DNA from: Flemingiibacterium sp045636145
GTDB taxonomy: Bacteria; Bacillota; Clostridia; Oscillospirales; CAG-272
Length of the DNA stretch: 61,977 nucleotides
Reading direction: 5' to 3'
NCBI GenBank assembly: GCA_045636145.1
Contig: JAZTWV010000049.1
Span: forward strand, 1 to 61,977
Within the stretch, counting starts at the first letter, position 1. Every line of letters begins with the position of its first letter. Below the pieces are notes generated by a model that searched no databases, was not told the DNA's origin, and worked only from the letters and a program-made list of their open reading frames with translations. Position numbers and translations under genes: made by a program. This document shows, piece after piece, positions 51,301 through 59,036 of the stretch.

Positions 51301-51949
51301 ACAGCAAAAGTAGCGCTATGACACCCGCCAAAATAAAGCTCGCTTGACCAAGCCACCCGTGATTCTCGGTGTAAAACTCAAATGCAATATACTCTGAGAT
51401 GGTTTCATACAGAGATGTGCAAGCAAAGCCAATTGCAAAGAGCAAGCACATCAAAAACGAAGCAACGGTAGAGAAAATTGAAGGAAGTGTTATACCAAGC
51501 ATTCCGTAATTTTTACTAAGACGTCTGCTGATATAGTTTCCTTTTTTTGTACTGATTTGACTTCCAAGCTGATAAATAAAAGATTTATGAAGCTCTTTCG
51601 TTTCCTCGTCCGAAGAATGCATTTGACTCCAAAGATTTATATAACAAAACTTTGTAAACAAACGACAATATAAGGACTCCAAGCGACGAACCAAACTGGA
51701 CTTACCACCGCCGAAATCAGAGGTGATCGCAATGGATTGTGCACCGTTCTTAATTGCCGCTTTTAGCTCTATAGCATATTGTAAAATGCCAATTTTATCC
51801 TCAGATTCTGATGAAATAGGCATATTGATATACGTAATTTCCTTTTTGCTCTTTTTTCTTAAGTTTTTAATTTTTGCCCAAAACTTTGGCCATAACCATA
51901 TACATACTATCGTCCATAATATAAATCCTGCTATTTCTAAAAATTTCAT
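48302..51949 (-). CDS. Membrane KAP-family P-loop NTPase (YobI-like)
   Basis: 1215 aa from the ATG at 51949 (GGCGGTG upstream). An N-terminal membrane segment (about 5-25), Walker A TSDFGGGKSSL near 77, two further membrane segments (about 178-200 and 225-243) between Walker A and Walker B, and Walker B VVVIEDLDRSEK near 283. This nesting is the KAP hallmark. The remaining 850 residues are mostly alpha-helical with no recognised domain. KAP proteins of plasmids and phages block phage growth in some cases; for YobI-type proteins no role is established. The gene is markedly AT-rich against its neighbours, suggesting acquisition. Confidence 0.88.
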   Translation of the reverse strand: MKFLEIAGFILWTIVCIWLWPKFWAKIKNLRKKSKKEITYINMPISSESEDKIGILQYAIELKAAIKNGAQSIAITSDFGGGKSSLVRRLESLYCRLFTKFCYINLWSQMHSSDEETKELHKSFIYQLGSQISTKKGNYISRRLSKNYGMLGITLPSIFSTVASFLMCLLFAIGFACTSLYETISEYIAFEFYTENHGWLGQASFILAGVIALLLLYKTDIVFSSKNSEATRTIDEHELMDIYKTHICRFHLRHYVVVIEDLDRSEKEAVNRFIKELRRYYVPHKRKRWWFPWWVNRITFIVNIKGEYHIAGEKDEHLYGKAFDYVLNLKDIHVDNFDVILKKLLEDNRQYFESEQIYAFNSKSEFLSEFEWLIRGKDIGLREIKNRLNTAILTYVNLRSKFDADGISMPKCIAAAYVTSVCEKEHQNIKSLDFEKMIDMYVTNSNLSAKDVSAYFAEGNSTISKEFADDLKTLIENGLIASDYKQYFYNFPMDSYLLDANQNKMVNLILYNEGIKSPQALHELTDKVLQKDEAVVTNCFDRLKRLSKNYPHCIFSDSRLFELAWIHDIDMMLKTLAQTFSYDETSIAETAKDLLPIIESNIIDRADRIDVLCDILKEQSSAKALVTFRRQLIERIPTQLLQFKSLFFDGSPLITQTEIESLCGKVCLTDLVNLNSPEINIGTIQEVHKNLLHELELLDNAGLRNIVSFYERVYEVMGEKENTALTENIFEFMNQLGMIFEPLETIVIDNNDREDILESYTHLVNCAEEKNALSPNTIDRVVELKISNGLSRGMCQRLHETEHFENFVINAVSTDIGLINFKDPRIVDAVASLDFLDSSNPMNLQGLLTSIRSWLLEIAQEYMDKPYGHLFMSPYPLISENELSRIQNTTLALHLIDAEQVSVEHCEYIAGYLSRQNSDITQTYEILSFVCAIEDKNAKHELVYALDFDRLCYFRMSKQRKEEIVDKLSDSFDFEDIEVQINFMHQTRCSYEPFELQISKEIKENGFEEYKEAYSKYVKVAKNTTNTTIHNLCATKSTYPMPPHILKKIYSAKKYSYYVVSKTLAENHFEMENDKLGVLLPIYEQILLSDEDLYPKTKKRMSENSDFISYMAERKTYEGTPEHTRLLFSSCLQSEELLTDLFENYEDNFIIAYLSQNLGFQDRKAALKFLRIIKQNKAIATSDKVYEHNYERLLDGTLKRSFTKMHNSAKKENQT

Positions 51950-51981
51950 GGTCATCACCGCCTTACACATCTTTATAATTA

Positions 51982-52010
51982 ATTGTATCATATTTTTATT
52001 GATTTATCAA
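51982..52010 (-). promoter_or_regulatory. Promoter of the KAP NTPase gene
   Basis: TTGATA-17-TACAAT on the minus strand, 33 bases before the ATG. Confidence 0.7.
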
Positions 52011-52042
52011 TATTTTTGCCGAATTTTGGCATGATGTGAGTC

Positions 52043-52068
52043 AATAGGAGTCAAGTTCTGAACAGTTT
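52043..52068 (+). repeat. 26-bp direct repeat, right copy
   Basis: Exact match to 45865-45890. Only the left arm of the tRNA-operon terminator is present here, so this copy is a truncated duplicate. Confidence 0.8.
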
Positions 52069-52124
52069 AATTAATCATAGTTGCTTTTAACATGATATCT
52101 TTTCCGGTCCGACTTGCCAGAAAT

Positions 52125-52154
52125 GAAAACAGTCACCGTGAGGTGGCTGTTTTC
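52125..52154 (+). terminator. Hairpin terminator near the right end of the segment
   Basis: 13-bp stem GAAAACAGTCACC/GGTGGCTGTTTTC with GTGA loop, followed by T-rich sequence; no plus-strand gene lies before it within the segment. Confidence 0.7.
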
Positions 52155-52190
52155 GTTTCTCGATTACGTGGATAGATCGCGAAGCTCGGA

Positions 52191-52269
52191 GCAAGAACGC
52201 TTGCGTTCTTGCCGCGATTGCCGCTTGCGGCATTCGCGTGCAGGTCATCAAGTCCTGGCTCCGCAACCA
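52191..52269 (+). pseudogene. Twin hairpins and a degenerate tRNA 3' end
   Basis: 52191-52212 is a perfect 10-bp hairpin (GCAAGAACGC...GCGTTCTTGC) and 52220-52231 a second (GCCGC/GCGGC). They lead into 52240-52269, which matches the initiator tRNA 3' end: GCAGGT, TCAAGTCCTG and CGCAACCAATT are shared in order, but three bases are inserted in the T arm. No tRNA body precedes it. Likely a recombination remnant. Confidence 0.5.
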
Positions 52270-52278
52270 ATTAAAACG

Positions 52279-52302
52279 AAAACGCACCCACAAGGGTGCG
52301 TT
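52279..52302. terminator. Terminator for the LuxR-type regulator gene
   Basis: AAAACGCACCC/GGGTGCGTTTT hairpin with ACAA loop and T-runs on both sides, 30 bases after the minus-strand stop. Confidence 0.85.
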
Positions 52303-52331
52303 TTTTCGTTTGCATTCAATATTGTTTATTC

Positions 52332-54071
52332 TTAATATTCTTCCGATAAGGGCTGTACACCTTCAAGGGTGTCGCCTCTTTTTTTGTCCTGATGCCGCAT
52401 AACCTCGGCATAGCGCAGCATCTGCTTGCGTGACGATACGCCGAGCTTGCCGAGCAGGTTGTGATTATGGTATTTCAGTGTACTTTCCTTGATGCCGGTC
52501 AGCGCAAGTATTTCCTTCACGCTTTTACCGGCAAGATAATATTCAAACAAATTACGCTCCGATTCGGTAAGCGTCTGCAGTCCTGCCAGAAAATACTCAT
52601 AATCCGCAGGATCGATCTCGGTTTTGCGGGAATAGGCAAGTCGTTCCATTTCGGCCTGCGCACGAAGCAGTTCGTCCTTGGCAGAGGTATATTCCGCTTC
52701 TACTCGGCGAAAATCGCATAGCGCACGGTCATACTCCGCCTTGAGGCGGAGTTTTTCATTTTCTGCCGCCTGATTCTTTTGTTCAAGCGTTGTCAAAAGT
52801 TCTCCGTGTGCCCTTTCCTGCTGATTCAGATATTCGACAAGATCGAGGATCTCCGGTATGTCGGAGCCGGTTTCACTGCGTTTGTCCGATTTGATCTGAT
52901 CAAGGGCGGTAAGCAGCGGAGTCAGGAAGCGTTTGCTGAAATAACGGCAGAAGCTGATCGTGAAAAACAGAAGAAGCAACAAAAACAGCACGGTCTGTAT
53001 AATGCTTTTTGACAGCATACGGTCGTAATCGCTTTTCGGAACCATGACGACCAGTAAATGCTCCTTTGCCGATGACAGTGCGATCGTACGTGATATACCA
53101 AGGTAGGAAAATCCTTCGTCTTTGAAAACAGAGAGGTTTCCGTCTTTTTTTAAGATGGCGTAATCCTCTGTCAGCGTGTGGAAATACGCATCGGAGCTTC
53201 CGCAGCTGAGTGCTTCGGAGGTGATCAGAATGTTTTCGTGAGCCGTTGCCAGAATGCAGCTGAGATGTGGCAGTTTGGACGGCTGTTCGTGATGCATCAT
53301 AAAGTAGCTGGCACTGACCTCATAACCGCAGATTCCCAAGTAGGTTCCGTCTTTCCCGAGCATCGGAATCGTAACAAACAGCGCATATTCCGAGGTTCCG
53401 GGCAACTTGAACGGTTCCGTAATTCGATAAGACTGTTTGAGAGGTAGGGATGTGGAAGACGCAATTTCCGCATAATCCGGGAAGAGATCGGTACGGAATT
53501 CCAGCCGCCATTTTCGATGCGGCATGATTCCATGGACTTTGGCTATATCCGCTATGCCGCGGTACAAGATAACATCGGAAGCTGTCCGGTCGTAGCCACT
53601 TATTTGCAGATACAGCCCGGATTTGGAAACGGGAGCTTCCGGCAATGTACTGTTGACCGTGGCATTCAGCATGACAAACGCACCGGAACAGTCTGTCTGC
53701 AGAAGATTCTGCTTCAGGGGCTTGATCATGGTTTCCTGCAGATCGGCGATCACCTTGCTTTCATCGCTCAGATCGGAGAATGCTATGTTCTTTGCTTGCA
53801 AGCTGTCTGTAAGTATTTCGGTCATGTCGGCCGAAAGAGTAACGGCAGATGCGGCAAGATGGTCGAAGTGTGATAAGATGTCTTTTTCAAACACTTCCAT
53901 CTGCAACTCAAGTGAGTCATAGACCACATCGGCTGTACTGTTGGTACGGCCGATCGTCGAAAGCCCGATGAAAAGAATCAGAAGAACCAGAGCGGCAAGA
54001 AGAAGCATATACACAAACAGCTTCCGTTTCAGCGACCATTCCGAATAACGCAAAGCGGTCAGTTTTCGCAT
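52332..54071 (-). CDS. Membrane sensor with LuxR-type DNA-binding domain
   Basis: 579 aa. Membrane segment at about 16-38, an extracellular double-Cache-like domain (about 40-365), a second membrane segment (about 368-390), a coiled coil (about 425-500) and a C-terminal LuxR helix-turn-helix (about 513-570; LTESERNLFEYYLAGKSVKE, TGIKESTLKYHNHNLLGKL). It is a one-component sensor that reads an external ligand and acts directly on DNA. It is encoded 14 bases after the solute-binding lipoprotein, so the ligand is probably what that protein binds. Confidence 0.88.
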   Translation of the reverse strand: MRKLTALRYSEWSLKRKLFVYMLLLAALVLLILFIGLSTIGRTNSTADVVYDSLELQMEVFEKDILSHFDHLAASAVTLSADMTEILTDSLQAKNIAFSDLSDESKVIADLQETMIKPLKQNLLQTDCSGAFVMLNATVNSTLPEAPVSKSGLYLQISGYDRTASDVILYRGIADIAKVHGIMPHRKWRLEFRTDLFPDYAEIASSTSLPLKQSYRITEPFKLPGTSEYALFVTIPMLGKDGTYLGICGYEVSASYFMMHHEQPSKLPHLSCILATAHENILITSEALSCGSSDAYFHTLTEDYAILKKDGNLSVFKDEGFSYLGISRTIALSSAKEHLLVVMVPKSDYDRMLSKSIIQTVLFLLLLLFFTISFCRYFSKRFLTPLLTALDQIKSDKRSETGSDIPEILDLVEYLNQQERAHGELLTTLEQKNQAAENEKLRLKAEYDRALCDFRRVEAEYTSAKDELLRAQAEMERLAYSRKTEIDPADYEYFLAGLQTLTESERNLFEYYLAGKSVKEILALTGIKESTLKYHNHNLLGKLGVSSRKQMLRYAEVMRHQDKKRGDTLEGVQPLSEEY

Positions 54072-54085
54072 GTTTCTACCCCGCT

Positions 54086-55426
54086 TCAGTCAATGCTACA
54101 GAAAAATTCCCAAATCTCCTCTACAAGACCGCTGATTGCTTCGCCGTTATTTGCGCGTGTGATCAGATCCGGCTGCATTTGGCGAAGTCCATCGTACAGT
54201 GCATCTGTTTTATCATAAAAACCATCAAAATCGGGACGGACAACGGGAATATATTCTTCGTACATAGTGTTGATCGCGGCATATAAGCTGGCGTATCCGT
54301 CATCAGTAAAGGTATAGCCGCTGATCGCTTCAAATGCACCGTCAGTTACGGGCATATAGCCGGTTTGAACCACAAAATCCAAATTGCGCTCGCTCTCGGT
54401 GAACCATTTCACAAATTCATAGGCAGCTTCGGCTTTCTGTTCTGTGGTTTTGAAGGCACTGATTCCAACACCGGTCTGGGGCATATATTCATTTTCTCCG
54501 CCAGATCTAGGAAGAGGAAGTACCTGGAGCTTCATTGGCTCGGAGGTGTTATCCGGGTATGTAACGGTATCGTTATAATATCCGACTGCCGCAGAAGAAC
54601 CGATGCCGCAAAGTACATCACCGGTCATCACCTGCGTGTTGGCATACAGATCCGATACGGCAACGTGACCCTTGGCAAGTGCCTCGGCGAACATACAGAA
54701 GGAGTTTTTGATAGTGCTGTCCTCTGTGTCATACCATCCGTTTTCGGTGTATTCCAGCTTTCCGATTTTTGAAAGAACATCAAGCTCCATGTGACGGATC
54801 AGATAGTCAAACGCACAGAAAGACTTGCCGTCCGACCACTCGTAATATTTTTCGGCAGCGGCAAAGAACCCGCTCCAGTCGGACAGGCTTTCATATGTAA
54901 CGCCCGTATCTGCCGCGAAACGGCCAAACTGCGAACCGTTTATAAACAGCGCGTATGTGGATTTGGATACCGGAAAAACGGCGAGCTTCCCGGAAAGCAT
55001 ACCGCTGTCCAGAAATTCCGGCACGTATCTGGCAAGCTCATCCTCTGAAAACCACTCGCCAAAATCCAGAAGATTTTCGGCACCCAGGGCCGGGGCGTTC
55101 TGCGTATGGCAGGAAAACAGATCGGGAAGCTCCGCTGCACCCGGATTGCCTGCCTGTGCTTCGAGCAGCTGTGCGAGAATTTTGGAGGTTCCGGTTACGT
55201 TTGTAACGCGAATCTGGATGCCTTTATCTTTTCCGACTGTATCGTTGAATTCATCGATCAAAAGATTCATGGGGGCATCCGCCTGCTCACCGTAAACGTG
55301 CCATATGGTCAGCGTAACGGGATTCCCAGGATCAAGCAGCGTTTTTCTGTCGCCCATGGACTGACATCCTGAGAATGTCAGAAGAAGGATTGTTGTGAGT
55401 AAGAGAAAAGAGATAAATTTTTTCAT
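54086..55426 (-). CDS. Extracellular solute-binding lipoprotein (ABC sugar type, family 1)
   Basis: 446 aa from the ATG at 55426 (GGGAGG upstream; a long upstream in-frame extension has no ribosome site). Lipobox FSGCQ (Cys20). The mature fold is SBP_bac_1: LTIWHVYGEQADAPMN at the start and PVVRPDFDGFYDKTD near the end. Usually these deliver sugars to two permeases and an ATPase, none of which is encoded here. It is first in a two-gene unit with the LuxR-type sensor. Confidence 0.9.
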   Translation of the reverse strand: MKKFISFLLLTTILLLTFSGCQSMGDRKTLLDPGNPVTLTIWHVYGEQADAPMNLLIDEFNDTVGKDKGIQIRVTNVTGTSKILAQLLEAQAGNPGAAELPDLFSCHTQNAPALGAENLLDFGEWFSEDELARYVPEFLDSGMLSGKLAVFPVSKSTYALFINGSQFGRFAADTGVTYESLSDWSGFFAAAEKYYEWSDGKSFCAFDYLIRHMELDVLSKIGKLEYTENGWYDTEDSTIKNSFCMFAEALAKGHVAVSDLYANTQVMTGDVLCGIGSSAAVGYYNDTVTYPDNTSEPMKLQVLPLPRSGGENEYMPQTGVGISAFKTTEQKAEAAYEFVKWFTESERNLDFVVQTGYMPVTDGAFEAISGYTFTDDGYASLYAAINTMYEEYIPVVRPDFDGFYDKTDALYDGLRQMQPDLITRANNGEAISGLVEEIWEFFCSID

Positions 55427-55577
55427 GTTATAAGTCCTCCCAGCGATTTTTCGCCTGATTTTTTGATTATTTGTCTTAAAACGCAGAAAAAATTTGCGAT
55501 TTCCCCACCTTTTGCCCATTTGGGTGGGGGACAAAAAATCGAAAATTCGTATAATTATACTTGCAGGTACACAAAAG

Positions 55578-55757
55578 GAGGGTATAAAACCTGTCATGGC
55601 CTTAAAAGGTATGGGGTACCCCGTGACAACAAGAGTTGTCATGTCTCCAGAGGCGCGCCAACGAATCGGGAGACCACCCCAACTGCATATTTATTATATT
55701 ATAGCATATTTCATTGATACAGTCAAGGTTTGGGTACAGATATTAAGAAACTTTTAA
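55578..55757 (+). other. Structured intergenic leader with possible small ORF
   Basis: Contains the 10-bp palindrome GGGGTACCCC (55613-55622) and hairpin TGACAAC-AAGA-GTTGTCA (55624-55641). On the plus strand an ATG at 55596 after AAAGGAGGG opens 53 codons, starting MALKGMGYPVTTRVVMSPEA; on the minus strand the same bases are the 5' leader of the solute-binding gene. A TATAAT and the ribosome site favour plus-strand expression, but the -35 box is poor. I cannot tell whether it is a gene or a leader. Confidence 0.35.
55698..55726 (-). promoter_or_regulatory. Promoter of the solute-binding/LuxR unit
   Basis: TTGACT-17-TATAAT on the minus strand, leaving a leader of about 265 nt with the hairpins described at 55578-55757. 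Confidence 0.8.
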
Positions 55758-55792
55758 AAACGGATTCTATTCATGAAAGGAGAGCTGACTTT

Positions 55793-56164
55793 ATGCCAAG
55801 GAAGAAAACTGCGCATTACAAGGTCATATCAGATTCCGGTGGAAATCGGTACAAATTTTTCTGTGATCTGACCGGAGCTTTGCTTTGTACAACGAAGGAA
55901 TATAGCGAAACAGATCCGGATGCCGAACTCGAGCTTGCGTGGGAAACGGAGGGAAAGAAAAATTTCCAACTATGCCATAAATGCGGCAAATGGGTGATAG
56001 ATGCGATGTATAATGCCGATGCACTTGAGTGCGTTGCCTGTGCACCTTGGGAAAATACGCCGGAATACTGCAAGTTCTGTGGAACAAAAATATCATCCTC
56101 CGACTGCGTATGTCCAAAATGCGGAGAGCATCTGATCTACGGAGGAAGCTTCGATGATACGTGA
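55793..56164 (+). CDS. Small zinc-ribbon protein
   Basis: 123 aa from the ATG at 55793 (AAAGGAG 10 bases upstream). Residues 1-58 have no cysteine ligand pairs; then CHKC (61-64) with CVAC (80-83), and CKFC (93-96) with CPKC (107-110), making two zinc ribbons. Similar proteins accompany SPFH and PspA-type membrane systems. The next gene starts inside its last codons (11-base overlap), so the two are translationally coupled. Confidence 0.8.
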   Translation: MPRKKTAHYKVISDSGGNRYKFFCDLTGALLCTTKEYSETDPDAELELAWETEGKKNFQLCHKCGKWVIDAMYNADALECVACAPWENTPEYCKFCGTKISSSDCVCPKCGEHLIYGGSFDDT

Positions 56165-56426
56165 TACCAAACCCGAAAAATACATCCGTCTGGAAGCCTT
56201 CGGCATGGGGCCATATGTCATGAAAAAGCTGAAGGTCTGCAAAAAATGCGGCAGTATCGCGGGAGCATGGAGCATTTTCTGCCCCGAATGCAGAAAATTA
56301 CTGTCCTGCGGAACACTGTTTGATACCTATCAAAGGATGCACACCCACTGTCTGCACTGCAAAATCGTGCTGTCGGCGGATACACGCTTCTGTCCGCACT
56401 GCGGCAAAAAAGTACGTAAATATTAA
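56154..56426 (+). CDS. Double zinc-ribbon protein
   Basis: 90 aa. Pairs CKKC (29-32) with CPEC (43-46), and CLHC (66-69) with CPHC (80-83), give two zinc ribbons, after a short N-terminal helix. It overlaps the preceding zinc-ribbon gene by 11 bases. Both would be cytoplasmic. No enzyme domain is attached; a protein-protein or RNA-binding role is possible. Confidence 0.78.
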   Translation: MIRDTKPEKYIRLEAFGMGPYVMKKLKVCKKCGSIAGAWSIFCPECRKLLSCGTLFDTYQRMHTHCLHCKIVLSADTRFCPHCGKKVRKY

Positions 56427-56462
56427 GTTCCTCAATTTTTTTAGACACAAGGAGAAAATAAA

Positions 56463-59033
56463 ATGAAAAGATTTACAAAGCTCAAAAAAACGCTTGCAAT
56501 AATGCTGTGCCTTGTTATGACACTTGGCATATTCCCGATAACCGCATCTGCGGCGAAGGATCGTGTTACCACGATCGGCTCAGCAAGCATAACCGGCATC
56601 ACCGCACCCCAAGCGGGAGAATTCCCCGACTTCACAGCGGATGTTGCCTCCGGCGCGAATTATGAAGTGGTGAAGGTAATTTGGCAGACAGCAATCACAT
56701 TAAAGGAAATATCCGAGACCTCCCGCTTCAACGAGGCTCTCAATTATGAGGTCGTTGTTATACTGAAAGCCAAGGACAACTATAAGTTCGCCGTATCAAG
56801 CGGTATGCCCAACGTTACCGCCACAATTGACGGCAGTAGTGCCAATGTAGGAGGCGTTCCAAATGAGCCCTCTATGTCGGATGCATCCAAGTACATCCGC
56901 GTGGTCAGGGGCTATCAGACAGAGAAGGCTGATACTATCGAAAGCCTTGAAGTCAGCGTAAAGGCGCCGAAGCACGGCGAGCTTCCCGCGTATAAAGTAA
57001 CTGTTAATTCCGTTAACGGCAAGGAAAACAAGGGCTATGTTAACGTAAACGATATCGTATGGAAGTATCAGAACGGAAAGAATCTTGAAAGCAAGGATAC
57101 CACCTTCGAATACGGGAAGTTATACACGCTTATGCTCTATCTCTCGCCCGTAGGCAGAGAATTTGACAGTCCCCAGGTGCTGATAAACGGCGTTAAAGCC
57201 ACAGTTCTTCCCGATACTACAAACGGCGGCACGGCAAATACTGCCATTGTTGCTGCAATTGTATTCGAATGCAATGCGGCAGGCGTGATCGAAAAGATCG
57301 ACATAGACGGAATTTCCGCGCCACAGGCAGGCGGCTTCCCCAGCTATGTTGCGGTATTACCCGCAGGCTGTAAGCTTGCAAATACAAGCTCGGGAACATC
57401 GAAAAACGGCATCACCTGGATCGAGGCAGGAAGCTCTGCAGTTCCCGTTTCGGGATTTACATTTGCCGCAAACACTCAGTACATAGTCAGGCTCGAGCTT
57501 GAAGCCGAGAACGGTTATACCTTCGACGATCCCACAGTAACCGTCGGCGGCAGAACAGGTGCGGAGGTTGACGGCGACGAGAAAAAACTTACCGTTACAT
57601 ATGCCTTCGCCGCAACCGGTGCTCAAGTCATCTCCTCCGTTAATATCGAGGGAATCGATACACCAAAGGCAGGCGAATATCCCGACTACACGGCGACTCT
57701 TACCGATAACCGTCTTAAGTTGGCGGATTACAATAACAAAGATACCAAGAACGGTATTACCTGGCACAATGTCACCGACAACAAGGTCATGACCGTCGGC
57801 GCAGACAAGTTTGAGAACGGCAAGGAATACAGCATAACTGTTCAGGTATGGTCAAGTGACGATGCAAAGTTCAGCTACAGCGGCACAGAGTGCAAGGTTT
57901 TCGGCAATGTAAACGGTAAATCGGCAGACGATGTTTACGGCAGAAGCAACGAAGAGGTCTTTGTTGAGTATATTTTCCCTGCTGTAGGAACTGACGAGGA
58001 AGAAGAAAATCCCGCAACCACCGAAAAGGACAAGGAAACTGAGAAAGACAAGGAAACAGATAAGAAAAAAGAGGAAGACGCAAAGCTGAAGCTTATTGAC
58101 AAGATAACCGTTACCGGCGTTGACCTTGCGCCTGCTGACCTTGAAGATCCTCTTACAGAGGGCGTAAAGATTTCTCCCGAGAATGTAGAAATAAGTGAAT
58201 TCAAGTGGGCGACGGTAGCGGTAGGCACCTGGAAGCCCGGTGTTGCTGATGTTTATCTCATCGCTCCTGACGGATACAAGTTCTCTGAGGATGCTGTACT
58301 GAGAATCAACGGTTACTATGCAAAGGCAGTTGCGGTTTCCGGTGACACGGCGATCTTCCAGTGCACATTTGCAGACGTATTCAAGGAAAATCCCGCTGAT
58401 CACTTCCATACCCACTATTATGCGCACAGCGCCTTTGAGCATTGGCTCGAATGTGCTTGCGGAGAAGCTACTGAATTCGCAGAGCACAAGTTCGACGCGG
58501 AAGGCAAGTGCGGCACATGCGGCTTCAAGCGCTATGACATTTCAAAGCTTCCTTTTACGGATGTTAAATCCTCCGACTATTTTGCACAGGCAGTAGGTTG
58601 GGCTTTTGAAAACGGAATCACCACCGGTACTTCCGCCACCACCTTTACTCCCGACACTACCTGCTCCAGAGGCCAGGTCGTTACATTCCTTTGGCGTGCG
58701 GCAGGCTGTCCGGAACCCAAGAGCTCCAAGAACCCCTTCCAGGACGTAAAGGAAACCGACTATTTCTACAAAGCAGTTCTTTGGGCAGTTGAACAGAAGA
58801 TCACCAACGGTACGTCAGCAAAGGCGTTTTCGCCAGATAATACCTGCAGTACCGCAGATATTCTCACATTCCTGTTCCGTGCTGTGGGTGCCGGAAAGAA
58901 CGGTTGGTACGAGGAAGCGGCAGATTGGGCGGCATATAATGACCTGCTTTTGGCAACAGGGCTTGAGGTCAATCCCTCCACTCCTTGCCCCAGAGGTGCG
59001 GTCGTAACCTTCCTCTACCGCATTTACGGATAA
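56463..59033 (+). CDS. S-layer homology (SLH) domain surface protein
   Basis: 856 aa. Signal peptide to about residue 30 (TASAAKD). Four to five repeats of a beta-rich module begin with words such as GITAPQAGEFPDF, VKAPKHGELPAY, GISAPQAGGFPSY and GIDTPKAGEYPDY. A Glu/Lys-rich stretch (about 518-540) precedes a segment with HFHTHYYAHSAFEHW, CACG and CGTCG (about 645-690), then three SLH repeats (PFTDVKSSDYFAQAVGW, PFQDVKETDYFYKAV and YEEAADWAAYND) to the end, which bind wall polysaccharide. It follows the zinc-ribbon genes by 36 bases. Confidence 0.9.
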   Translation: MKRFTKLKKTLAIMLCLVMTLGIFPITASAAKDRVTTIGSASITGITAPQAGEFPDFTADVASGANYEVVKVIWQTAITLKEISETSRFNEALNYEVVVILKAKDNYKFAVSSGMPNVTATIDGSSANVGGVPNEPSMSDASKYIRVVRGYQTEKADTIESLEVSVKAPKHGELPAYKVTVNSVNGKENKGYVNVNDIVWKYQNGKNLESKDTTFEYGKLYTLMLYLSPVGREFDSPQVLINGVKATVLPDTTNGGTANTAIVAAIVFECNAAGVIEKIDIDGISAPQAGGFPSYVAVLPAGCKLANTSSGTSKNGITWIEAGSSAVPVSGFTFAANTQYIVRLELEAENGYTFDDPTVTVGGRTGAEVDGDEKKLTVTYAFAATGAQVISSVNIEGIDTPKAGEYPDYTATLTDNRLKLADYNNKDTKNGITWHNVTDNKVMTVGADKFENGKEYSITVQVWSSDDAKFSYSGTECKVFGNVNGKSADDVYGRSNEEVFVEYIFPAVGTDEEEENPATTEKDKETEKDKETDKKKEEDAKLKLIDKITVTGVDLAPADLEDPLTEGVKISPENVEISEFKWATVAVGTWKPGVADVYLIAPDGYKFSEDAVLRINGYYAKAVAVSGDTAIFQCTFADVFKENPADHFHTHYYAHSAFEHWLECACGEATEFAEHKFDAEGKCGTCGFKRYDISKLPFTDVKSSDYFAQAVGWAFENGITTGTSATTFTPDTTCSRGQVVTFLWRAAGCPEPKSSKNPFQDVKETDYFYKAVLWAVEQKITNGTSAKAFSPDNTCSTADILTFLFRAVGAGKNGWYEEAADWAAYNDLLLATGLEVNPSTPCPRGAVVTFLYRIYG

Positions 59034-59036
59034 ACT

